A stretch of DNA of 17,636 nucleotides from Candidatus Subteraquimicrobium carltonvillense (GTDB lineage: Bacteria > Actinomycetota > Aquicultoria > Subteraquimicrobiales > Subteraquimicrobiaceae), in assembly GCA_002339355.1 (NCBI GenBank), contig DDKQ01000089.1:22292-39927 (forward strand), in the 5' to 3' direction. This document shows positions 8,846-15,116 of the stretch, piece by piece (positions within the stretch are counted from its first letter, which is position 1; every line of letters starts with the position of its first letter). The translations under genes were made by a program, and so were the position numbers. Below the pieces are notes generated by a model. The model saw nothing but the letters and a program-made list of their open reading frames with translations. It did not search any database and had not been told where the DNA came from.

Positions 8846-9697
8846 CTACCTGCCTGCCGACAGGCAGGAAAGATATTCTTTCAGCGCGTCTTCATAATTT
8901 CGCAGAGCGGGAAATCCACGTAGCTCTAAACAATAATTTCTAAGGACTGAGAATGCTGGTCTTTTGGCTGGGCGATTGAGTTCTGCAGAGCCGATGGGTT
9001 TAACTTTAACCTCTTTCTTCCCCGCATATTCCAATATTTTCCTTGCAAAATCGAACCAGGAACAGTTTCCGCTGTTAGTGATGTGATAAATACCATACCA
9101 CTCGGTATTAATAAGTTTAGCAATTGCCTGGGCTAAGTCAAGGCTGTAGGTTGGTGAACCAATCTGGTCATTTACCACTTTCAGCTCTTCCCTCTCTTCC
9201 GCCAATCTAAGGATGGTCTTCACAAAGTTCTTGCCATGCTTGCCATAGAGCCAGGCGGTACGGACGATGAAATATCTAAGTAAAAGAGAGCTCACATAAC
9301 GCTCCCCCGCGAGTTTCGAGGAACCATAAACGCTTATGGGGTTTGGAATATCGAATTCCGTGTACGGTTCGGTTTTTCTCCCATCGAAGACAAAATCAGT
9401 GCTTATGTAGAGCATGGACGAATTGGTTTTCTGGCAGGCTATGGTGATATTTTGAGTGCCCAAGGCGTTGACCTTGTACGCTTTATCGGGATCGAGTTCA
9501 CATCCATCCACATCGGTGTAAGCAGCGGCATGGATCACCATATCGGGGGATAAATTGGTGATAATCTCGACGGTGTGATCGAAATCGGTGACGTCCAGCT
9601 CCTGGTGGGAGAAGCCAAAAACTTCATGCTCTTTCCCAAGTACCTGTACGAGGTCCGTTCCCAACTGTCCTCTAGCCCCAGTAACCACAACCCTCAC
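8846..9697 (-). CDS. rfbD: dTDP-4-dehydrorhamnose reductase RfbD
   Basis: This enzyme catalyses the last step of dTDP-L-rhamnose synthesis, NAD(P)H reduction of dTDP-6-deoxy-L-lyxo-4-hexulose. It is an extended SDR protein with a VVVTGARGQLG nucleotide-binding loop at the N-terminus, HAAAYTDVDGCE, STDFVFDG (catalytic Thr region) and the YGSSKLAGE Tyr-x3-Lys pair, followed by RTAWLYG. Length is 283 aa from the start chosen here. The GTG at 9697 is preferred because GAGGAGGT lies 8 nt upstream and the family starts at this strand; a GTG at 9733 would add 12 non-conserved residues. Both ends look remodelled. The Shine-Dalgarno site is part of a REP-like repeat, and the last seven residues (SCLSAGR) are encoded by a perfect palindrome just past the natural family end (ALKEYL). 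Confidence 0.93.
   Translation of the reverse strand: MRVVVTGARGQLGTDLVQVLGKEHEVFGFSHQELDVTDFDHTVEIITNLSPDMVIHAAAYTDVDGCELDPDKAYKVNALGTQNITIACQKTNSSMLYISTDFVFDGRKTEPYTEFDIPNPISVYGSSKLAGERYVSSLLLRYFIVRTAWLYGKHGKNFVKTILRLAEEREELKVVNDQIGSPTYSLDLAQAIAKLINTEWYGIYHITNSGNCSWFDFARKILEYAGKKEVKVKPIGSAELNRPAKRPAFSVLRNYCLELRGFPALRNYEDALKEYLSCLSAGR
8849..8868. repeat. Perfect 8-bp palindrome at the 3' end of rfbD
   Basis: CCTGCCTG (8849-8856), a CCGA loop and CAGGCAGG (8861-8868) form a perfect, GC-rich hairpin ending one base before the rfbD stop codon. It encodes most of the terminal SCLSAGR of RfbD. It has no U-tract, so it is not a normal terminator. It resembles a dispersed palindromic (REP-like) element that landed in the gene end. 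It could also act as an mRNA stability element between rfbD and wzm. Confidence 0.7.
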
Positions 9698-9713
9698 AGG
9701 GTCAGACCTCCTC
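9687..9713 (-). repeat. Left REP-like element containing the rfbD ribosome binding site and start
   Basis: Read on the minus strand, GAGGAGGTCTGACCC (9713-9699) is followed by a small hairpin, ACCCT-GTG-AGGGT (9702-9690), whose loop is the GTG start codon of rfbD. The 15-base string recurs in exact inverted orientation at 9999-10013. GAGGAGGT is the rfbD Shine-Dalgarno site. A GGAG tetranucleotide before a hairpin is a known feature of REP elements associated with tyrosine transposases. Confidence 0.65.
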
Positions 9714-9966
9714 TCCCCCCATTTACCTGCCACATTAAAATCTTATTCCGAAATTCTTCGCTACCTAGGAATCTATCATCCTTCAATTGTTCATAAGGTT
9801 TGTAAATCTTCCTCTGCCTCGCCTCCTCAACGAAAACCTTGTATCTCTTAATTTGAATCTCTTTTCTCTTTCCGAACCTTGAAAGGATATCGGTTGTATC
9901 AACTAAATCATCGCTTTCTTCCTTGAGATAACTAATGTAACATTTCGCACCAAAGATAATTTTAAA
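9694..9966 (-). pseudogene. Remnant of an IS200-like/REP-associated tyrosine transposase (C-terminal part)
   Basis: An open frame of 90 codons without an ATG/GTG/TTG start near its beginning runs from 9966 to a TGA at 9694. The translation has the features of the C-terminal third of RAYT (Y1_Tnp-related) transposases: CYISYLKEESDDLVDT (the S-Y-x-x-Y-L then L-V-D-T block), DILSRFGKRKE, a helix IKRYKVFVEEA, and finally DDRFLGSEEFRNKIL, the L-G-S-x-E-F block. The catalytic HUH and Tyr parts are missing: an in-frame TAA lies at 9967-9969 and the DUF3048 gene begins to overlap there. It is a dead fragment between two operon genes, bordered by a 15-bp inverted repeat. Its stop overlaps the rfbD GTG (GTGA), so any read-through translation would be coupled to rfbD. 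Family assignment is from motif memory and not from a search. Confidence 0.7.
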
Positions 9967-9987
9967 TTAAGAATTTATCATGCCTGG

Positions 9988-11049
9988 TCAACTTGCTTGA
10001 GGAGGTCTGACCCCGACTGGGGTGTCAGGTTTAACTATCTCTACCCAGGTTTGCCCACGATTTAAGGGAATCTCCACCCCCTGCTCATCCTCGATAACAA
10101 GCTGGGTCCCGGGCTCCGCTTTCTCCCAAGTGCCCCTGACGACCGTTCCATCTCTAAACACAAGGCATGAACCGCTTCCGATGATCTGTATATTCAAACA
10201 CTGTGGATCATACATTCCAGTCGGACAGTAGAGAATGACCACATTCTTTGGTTGAAGCTGATTTTTTGTTTCCCTATCTATATGAGATCTGCCGCCATTG
10301 AAACGGAGATAAGAATTAGAATCTTTATGGTAATGGTATTCCACTTTGTAAGCTTGGGATGAAAAGTTAATAACGATGTTTTGGCTTTGTGGGTGGTTCT
10401 TGAGAGGAGCTTCGGATTTGAACTTAAATCCTCGGTATCCCACACCTTTGGCAAAACCCACCCTTTCCGCCGTCTCTCTTATCCTAGAGGTGCTCGTGAA
10501 AAGATTGTGGGGAGCCTTTATCCCCCTAACTCGCCAGTAAGCTTTGGGGTAGGCAAACTGGTCGAGATCACAAATACCCCATTGTTTTATAGCCTCCATG
10601 CCTCGTTTCGATCCACCGCAGTGTGCATAGATGGCATTGAATCCACGAGCGAGAGCAACGTAATAAGGACGGGCGCTTCGGACGGGACCGATCTCTTCAG
10701 CATCCTCATGTACATAGACCGCCAAGAGGCGTGTGATTCCTCCCTCAGTTAGTGCCTCAAAGATCACACAGGCTTTATCCAGACCAATTTGAGGTCTGAT
10801 GGAGACTAGATTCTCAATCATGATGGCTATTGGTCTGCGATCGGCAGCCCCCGAAGTGGTTTCAACTCCACATACTGGGCAGGTAGAAGGCGTTGGTTTA
10901 CCCTTTGCGACCCATTTTGCTCCCGGTTTAAGTCTTTCCTCCCTTCGAATTTTTGCGCAGAAGCAAATGGTTACAATTAAAACCAAGATGAGGAGTATCC
11001 AACCTAAACTCTTAAGCACTCTAATGTCCTTAGAATGTGCTGGGTTCAT
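9988..11049 (-). CDS. DUF3048 (YerB-like) membrane-anchored protein
   Basis: This 353-residue protein has an N-terminal membrane anchor (hydrophobic residues about 15-31) and an extracytoplasmic part. After a short basic stretch there is a CPVCG motif (residues 57-61), possibly half a metal site. The DUF3048 domain follows: RRPIAIMIENLVSIRPQIGL, VIFEALTEGGITRLLAVY, IGPVRSARPYYVALA, YAHCGGS. A C-terminal DUF3048_C part covers about residues 215-340 (NVVILYCP, GTVVRGTWEKAEPG, LNRGQTWVEIV). The molecular function of this family is not known. Here it is inside the dTDP-rhamnose operon between rfbB (46 nt upstream) and the transposase scar before rfbD, which hints at a role in wall-polymer assembly. 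AGGAGGA lies 8 nt before the ATG. The C-terminal tail after WVEIVKPD appears to be encoded by a REP-like repeat and not by the original gene end. Confidence 0.88.
   Translation of the reverse strand: MNPAHSKDIRVLKSLGWILLILVLIVTICFCAKIRREERLKPGAKWVAKGKPTPSTCPVCGVETTSGAADRRPIAIMIENLVSIRPQIGLDKACVIFEALTEGGITRLLAVYVHEDAEEIGPVRSARPYYVALARGFNAIYAHCGGSKRGMEAIKQWGICDLDQFAYPKAYWRVRGIKAPHNLFTSTSRIRETAERVGFAKGVGYRGFKFKSEAPLKNHPQSQNIVINFSSQAYKVEYHYHKDSNSYLRFNGGRSHIDRETKNQLQPKNVVILYCPTGMYDPQCLNIQIIGSGSCLVFRDGTVVRGTWEKAEPGTQLVIEDEQGVEIPLNRGQTWVEIVKPDTPVGVRPPQAS
9999..10028 (+). repeat. Right REP-like element overlapping the 3' end of the DUF3048 gene
   Basis: GAGGAGGTCTGACCC (9999-10013) is the exact inverted partner of 9699-9713. 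On the plus strand it continues into a hairpin: CTGACCCC (10007-10014), loop GACT, GGGGTGTCAG (10019-10028), with eight pairs and a two-base bulge. Read on the minus strand, the element encodes the last residues of the DUF3048 protein (PDTPVGVRPPQ region). Confidence 0.65.
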
Positions 11050-11095
11050 CGGTCAATTCCTCCTACGACTCATTTTTGCGAAATTTGCTTCAAAT

Positions 11096-12094
11096 TTAGC
11101 GACGTCGATACATCATATCGTAGTATCTCTTGAATTCACCGGACTTTATCTTCTCCCACCACCAGCGGTTATTAACATACCATTTTATGGTCTCTTTCAT
11201 GGCACGCTCGAAGCTGAAGCGGGGTCTTAAGCCCAGTTGATGGATTTTTTGGCAATCCAAAGAGTACCGTCTGTCGTGACCCGGTCTATCCTTGACAAAT
11301 TTAACTAAATCTCTCGGCTTGCCCAACTCTCTTAAGATGATCTCGGTGATCTCCAAATTGGTTCTTTCATTCCCCCCGGCGATGTTATAAATCTCTCCCT
11401 CTTTACCTTCGTGTAGGACAAAATCGATGGCTTCGCAATTGTCAATTACGTATACCCAATCCCTTACGTTCTTTCCATCACCATACAACGGAAGGGGCTC
11501 ATCCTCTAGAGCATTGGTGATGAACAGAGGGATTAGTTTCTCGGGATATTGATAGGGACCAAAATTGTTGCTGCTTCTGGTGATTAAAACCGGTAAGCCA
11601 TAGGTAACGAAATAGGAGTTAACTAAAAGATCCGCTCCCGCCTTTGAGGCAGCATAGGGACTCGATGGATTTAAGGGGTCAGTTTCCTTGAATGATCCTT
11701 TCTCGATAGAACCATAACATTCGTCGGTGGAGATTTGAATATATCTTTTGTGTCCATATCTTTTAGCAGCTTCGAGGAGAACATAGGTACCGTAAATATC
11801 GGTTTTGATGAAACTTTCGGGCCCCAAAATCGACCGATCCACATGCGTCTCTGCGGCGAAGTTTACGATGACATCGACATCCTTTGCCAATTCATCGACG
11901 ATTTGAGGATCACAGATATCGCCTTTGACAAATTTATATCTGGGGTTTCCTTCAATATCCCTCAAATTGTCGGGATTAGCAGCGTAACTCATAATGTCAA
12001 GATTAATAATCCGATAATCTGGGTACTTATTAATCAAATAGCGAATGAAATTGCTGCCTATAAAACCCATTCCTCCCGTTATTAACAATTTCAT
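11096..12094 (-). CDS. rfbB: dTDP-glucose 4,6-dehydratase RfbB
   Basis: This enzyme catalyses the second step of dTDP-L-rhamnose synthesis, converting dTDP-glucose to dTDP-4-keto-6-deoxyglucose with tightly bound NAD. It is an extended SDR fold with ITGGMGFIGSNF (G-x2-G-x2-G) at the N-terminus, NFAAETHVDRSI, STDECYGS with the catalytic Asp-Glu pair (a Cys replaces the more usual Val), SPYAASKAGAD with the Tyr-x3-Lys pair, RSSNNFGPYQYPEKLIP, and VRDWVYVIDNC. Length (332 aa) is typical. A purine-rich AGGGGGAA site precedes the ATG by about 7-9 nt. It starts 29 nt after the rfbC stop and precedes the DUF3048 gene in the same run. Confidence 0.95.
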   Translation of the reverse strand: MKLLITGGMGFIGSNFIRYLINKYPDYRIINLDIMSYAANPDNLRDIEGNPRYKFVKGDICDPQIVDELAKDVDVIVNFAAETHVDRSILGPESFIKTDIYGTYVLLEAAKRYGHKRYIQISTDECYGSIEKGSFKETDPLNPSSPYAASKAGADLLVNSYFVTYGLPVLITRSSNNFGPYQYPEKLIPLFITNALEDEPLPLYGDGKNVRDWVYVIDNCEAIDFVLHEGKEGEIYNIAGGNERTNLEITEIILRELGKPRDLVKFVKDRPGHDRRYSLDCQKIHQLGLRPRFSFERAMKETIKWYVNNRWWWEKIKSGEFKRYYDMMYRRR

Positions 12095-12123
12095 AATTCT
12101 TTCCCCCTATTTTCTTTAGAACT

Positions 12124-12603
12124 TTAGCCTCCTCTGGTAACATACGAGGGCCACTTGTATGGAATTTCCTCGCTATTCCAGGGAAAACGATACTCATCTG
12201 GATCATTGTATCGATAGGGAAGCGTTGGCACATTCACGATGCGAGCCTCCTCGCAATCAAAAGCTGTGAATCCGTGAGCCACGTATGGAGGAATCTTAAG
12301 TAGAATTGGATCATTTTTCTCGCAAGGAGGAGCCTCTAAGATGAACTCACCGGTCTGCATATAGGTGGCCCTATCGGGTCTGAGGTCGCAGAGAACCACC
12401 AAAGCTTTGCCGTAGACGCAGACGAAGTGATCCGTCTGCTGTTTGTGGTAGTGCCAGGCTTTGGCCACGCCCCTCTTGCATCCAGTGATGTAAACCTGAC
12501 CAAACTTCTCAAAAAAGGGATCATCGCATCTTAACATCTCCATTAAAAACCCCCGATCATCGGGGATTAGCCGCAATTTTTTGATCTGCACACCTTCAAT
12601 CAT
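12124..12603 (-). CDS. rfbC: dTDP-4-dehydrorhamnose 3,5-epimerase-like protein RfbC
   Basis: This cupin-type protein of 159 residues has the start MIEGVQIKKLRLIPDDRG, then MEMLRCDDPFFEKFGQVYI, the core KAWHYHKQQTDHFVCVYG with the active-site His region, VVLCDLRPD, and IPPYVAHGFTAF. It belongs to the RmlC-like superfamily but to a branch that differs from classical RmlC: the usual GVLRGLHYQ motif is replaced by GVAKAWHYH. In this operon it is the only candidate for the 3,5-epimerase between rfbA and rfbB, so that role is likely but inferred. ATG 12603 is preferred over the GTG at 12618 (which directly follows the rfbA stop) because homologues start at MIEGV, although the upstream GGTGG site is modest. 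Confidence 0.85.
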   Translation of the reverse strand: MIEGVQIKKLRLIPDDRGFLMEMLRCDDPFFEKFGQVYITGCKRGVAKAWHYHKQQTDHFVCVYGKALVVLCDLRPDRATYMQTGEFILEAPPCEKNDPILLKIPPYVAHGFTAFDCEEARIVNVPTLPYRYNDPDEYRFPWNSEEIPYKWPSYVTRGG

Positions 12604-12618
12604 TCCAAATCCACCCAC

Positions 12619-13680
12619 TCAAAGTACTCCAACCTTGCTGCTATCGCCGAGCATCAACCTATAAGCCCTGGGCTTTAGGGGAGACTTGGAAACCTCCACG
12701 TTCTTTCCGATTAGACTATCCTCTATTCTAGCGATATCGGAGATCACACTCTTCTCTAAGACGATGCTGTGTTCAATCTCACTATTTACGATGGCTACTT
12801 GATAATAAATGGAGGTGAAGGGACCAATGAAGGAATTTACTATCTTACTCTTCTCACCGATAATGGCTGGGCCCCTGATGGTGCTGTTTATGATCTCCGC
12901 ACCCTCTTCAACCACGACTTTCCCGATCAACTGAGAAGTGCTATCTACGAAGCCCTTGCAACCACCTCTGATATCTTCAAGGAGTAACCGGTTTGCCTCT
13001 AGAAGATCCTCTAACTTCCCCGTATCCTTCCACCAACCGTTGATGATATGGGGTTGCACATTATACCCACGATCTATTAGATATTGGATGGCATCGGTGA
13101 TCTCAAATTCATTTCGCCAAGAAGGTTTGATATTATTCACCGCTTCGAAAACATGTTTATCGAACATGTAAACACCGACTAGGGCGAGATCGCTCGGGGG
13201 CTCCTTTGGTTTCTCTATCAAGCGAACCACTTTCCCATCTTTCAACTCCGCAACCCCAAAACGCTGGGGATCCTTCACCCTGGCAAGAAGGATTTGGGCA
13301 TTGGGTTTTTCCCTCATGAACTCCTTTACTAGGGGAGTTATTCCCTCCTTGATTATATTATCCCCCAGAAACATGACAAAGGGCTCGTCGCCGAGATAGC
13401 CTTCAGTTATTTTCACCGCATGAGCCAAACCCAAGGGTGCCTCCTGCTCGATGTAGGTTACCTTGACTCCCCAATCGCTTCCATCCCTGACTGCTGCCTT
13501 TATCTCATCCTTCGTATATCCCACGATAATGCCAATATCCTCGATTCCAGCTTCCTTTATCGCCTCAATGGCGTAGAAAAGGACGGGTTTGTTAGCTACG
13601 GGTATGAGTTGCTTGGCACTGGTATGGGTTATGGGTCGGAGACGCGTCCCCTCCCCACCTGCCAATATAAGAGCTTTCAT
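12619..13680 (-). CDS. rfbA: Glucose-1-phosphate thymidylyltransferase RfbA (long form)
   Basis: This enzyme makes dTDP-glucose from dTTP and glucose-1-phosphate, the entry step to dTDP-L-rhamnose. The N-terminal nucleotidyltransferase domain shows LILAGGEGTRLRPIT (nucleotide loop), AKQLIPVANKP, VMFLGDNII (metal-binding Asp), EKPKEPPSDLALVGVYMF and the WWKDTG motif. From about residue 240 a left-handed beta-helix of hexapeptide repeats follows (IGKVVVEEGAEI, TIRGPAIIGEKSKI, SVISDIARIEDS). With 353 residues it matches the long-form RmlA class and not the 290-residue enterobacterial type. It starts 24 nt after the LCP gene, with GAGGTGA before the ATG, and its TGA touches a possible GTG start of rfbC. 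Confidence 0.95.
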   Translation of the reverse strand: MKALILAGGEGTRLRPITHTSAKQLIPVANKPVLFYAIEAIKEAGIEDIGIIVGYTKDEIKAAVRDGSDWGVKVTYIEQEAPLGLAHAVKITEGYLGDEPFVMFLGDNIIKEGITPLVKEFMREKPNAQILLARVKDPQRFGVAELKDGKVVRLIEKPKEPPSDLALVGVYMFDKHVFEAVNNIKPSWRNEFEITDAIQYLIDRGYNVQPHIINGWWKDTGKLEDLLEANRLLLEDIRGGCKGFVDSTSQLIGKVVVEEGAEIINSTIRGPAIIGEKSKIVNSFIGPFTSIYYQVAIVNSEIEHSIVLEKSVISDIARIEDSLIGKNVEVSKSPLKPRAYRLMLGDSSKVGVL

Positions 13681-13704
13681 TTCCTCTCACCTCATAATCT
13701 GCTC

Positions 13705-14967
13705 TTAATGTATATAATCCTTACCAATAATGATCACAATACAATCCGCCTGTCTGATGGTGGGCACGCTCGATTTAGATTTAGATACAATTTTAGCTTG
13801 TTTGAAATGTTCTTTAACCACCAGAGCTTTTTGATATTGACCTGAACCATAATATATTACCGTATGCTCATAGTTAAAATTATCGGCATTTCCGATCTCC
13901 ACTATCCTGAATCCCTTTGAAACCAACTTATCCCTCACTTTTTCAGCCAAACTTGAAACTCCACACCCGTTCAAAATTTTTATACCTATATTCTTTTGGG
14001 AAGAGCCGGCACTTTTCTCTTTAAATTCCTTGAGGGAGAGCCCTTCCCTCACATGGTATAATATCTCTTCGATTTTTTCCTCATCCAGGATGACGTAGCT
14101 TGCCCTCTTGATCGTCTTCGGTATTCCGGGTAGAGTGACCATCTCCACATCCTTTTTCTCAAGGGATTTGAGGAAGGTGGCAAATTGAATCATCTCCGAT
14201 ATGGTTAAATCGGTTCGGCTATTATCCGCGAATATATTCACAAGGGTGGGTATCTTTAAAGCATGCTTTAGCCTCAAAGCCTTATTCATGAAAGCTTCGA
14301 GGAATTTCTGCTGGCGTTCGATTCGCCCCAAGTCACCCTTGGGATCTCCATGTCTGTATCGTACATAGTTAAGGGCGGTTTCACCATCGAATTTATGATA
14401 ACCTGCGGGAATATGCATGGCATATTTTCGGGACTCATCAATGATGGGCTCATCCACGTATATGTCTACACCTCCCAGGGCGTCGACTATCTTTTTGAAT
14501 CCTTCAAAATCGACTCCCACAAAGTGATGGATGGAAAAACCCGTGAAATCCTCAACGGTTAAGATCATAAGCTTTGGGCCACCATAGGCGTAAGCGGCAT
14601 TGATCTTCCCATGACCTCTACCGGGTATTTTGACTCGCATATCCCGAGGGATGGAGATTAGAATGGCTTTTTTTCTCGGGGGATCGAGGCGCAAGAAGAT
14701 AATAGCATCAGCCCGAGCTTTTTCCCCTTGAGAAGAATCACTGCCCAGGAGCAAAATATTGATGGGTTCGTTTGGGAGAGGCTCCGACATAACTTTCTGG
14801 GCGCGAGCAAGTTCCCCATCCTTATGGAGTCGGCTTTCCACGTATTTCACGTAAGCGTAGCCACAAATGGCAAGCACAAGAAGGATGGCAAAAAGAAATA
14901 ATAAAATCTTTTTGACCTTGGAAAACTTGGATTTACTTTTGGCTAGAGGTAAAAAATCCTCTTCCAT
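13705..14967 (-). CDS. LytR-CpsA-Psr (LCP) family wall-polymer ligase with LytR_C domain
   Basis: This 420-residue membrane protein has a short basic cytoplasmic N-terminus, one membrane helix (about residues 21-40) and an extracellular LCP domain from about 68 to 230. LCP hallmarks are INILLLGSDS, ADAIIFLRLDP, SIPRDMRVKIPG (catalytic-region Arg), GKINAAYAYGG and YVRYRHGDPKGDLGRIERQQ (the R-x-R-H ... D-x-x-R-x-x-R-Q block that binds the polyprenyl pyrophosphate head group). A LytR_C domain follows at about 325-415 (IGIKILNGCGVSSLAEKV). LCP enzymes transfer lipid-linked glycopolymers to peptidoglycan. As first gene of the rhamnose/CsaB operon, it probably attaches the S-layer-binding glycan. 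A GAGGGG site is a short distance (3-5 nt) from the ATG. Promoter elements were not clear by eye. Confidence 0.93.
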   Translation of the reverse strand: MEEDFLPLAKSKSKFSKVKKILLFLFAILLVLAICGYAYVKYVESRLHKDGELARAQKVMSEPLPNEPINILLLGSDSSQGEKARADAIIFLRLDPPRKKAILISIPRDMRVKIPGRGHGKINAAYAYGGPKLMILTVEDFTGFSIHHFVGVDFEGFKKIVDALGGVDIYVDEPIIDESRKYAMHIPAGYHKFDGETALNYVRYRHGDPKGDLGRIERQQKFLEAFMNKALRLKHALKIPTLVNIFADNSRTDLTISEMIQFATFLKSLEKKDVEMVTLPGIPKTIKRASYVILDEEKIEEILYHVREGLSLKEFKEKSAGSSQKNIGIKILNGCGVSSLAEKVRDKLVSKGFRIVEIGNADNFNYEHTVIYYGSGQYQKALVVKEHFKQAKIVSKSKSSVPTIRQADCIVIIIGKDYIH

Positions 14968-15116
14968 ATTCCCCTCAGATTAAACGGAGTGAAAAAAGTC
15001 TTGGGATAGATTAGCACAAATTAAGCCAAAAATAAACCTGAAATGGACTTTAACAAGTTTGGTTTACACTTTAGACACTTTAGACATTCGAGGGAGGGGT
15101 AAGTGTTTAAGAAACG
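14968..15116. other. AT-rich leader/promoter region upstream of the LCP-rfb operon
   Basis: No convincing gene is present. The region should contain the operon promoter on the minus strand, but I could not find a good -35/-10 pair. Its distinctive element is the tandem 9-bp repeat at 15068-15085. Confidence 0.4.
15068..15085. repeat. Tandem 9-bp direct repeat, possible operator
   Basis: ACTTTAGAC occurs twice head to tail, about 100 bp upstream of the LCP start codon. A partial third copy (minus strand GTAAAC) adjoins it. ACACTT/AAGTGT arms also lie on either side (15066-15071 and 15100-15106). Such spacing could serve regulator binding upstream of the operon, but no factor can be named. Confidence 0.35.

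Noticed and set aside
8846..8870. Palindrome at the rfbD end as an intrinsic terminator
   Set aside because: No U-tract follows on either strand, and wzm starts 26 nt later in the same operon.
9588..9851. Plus-strand open frame of 87 codons across the rfbD start and the adjacent gap
   Set aside because: It is antisense to rfbD and to the transposase remnant, has no recognisable motifs, and the minus-strand reading is far more protein-like.
13420..13845. Plus-strand open frame of 141 codons across the LCP-rfbA junction
   Set aside because: It crosses two strong minus-strand genes and has no recognisable protein features.
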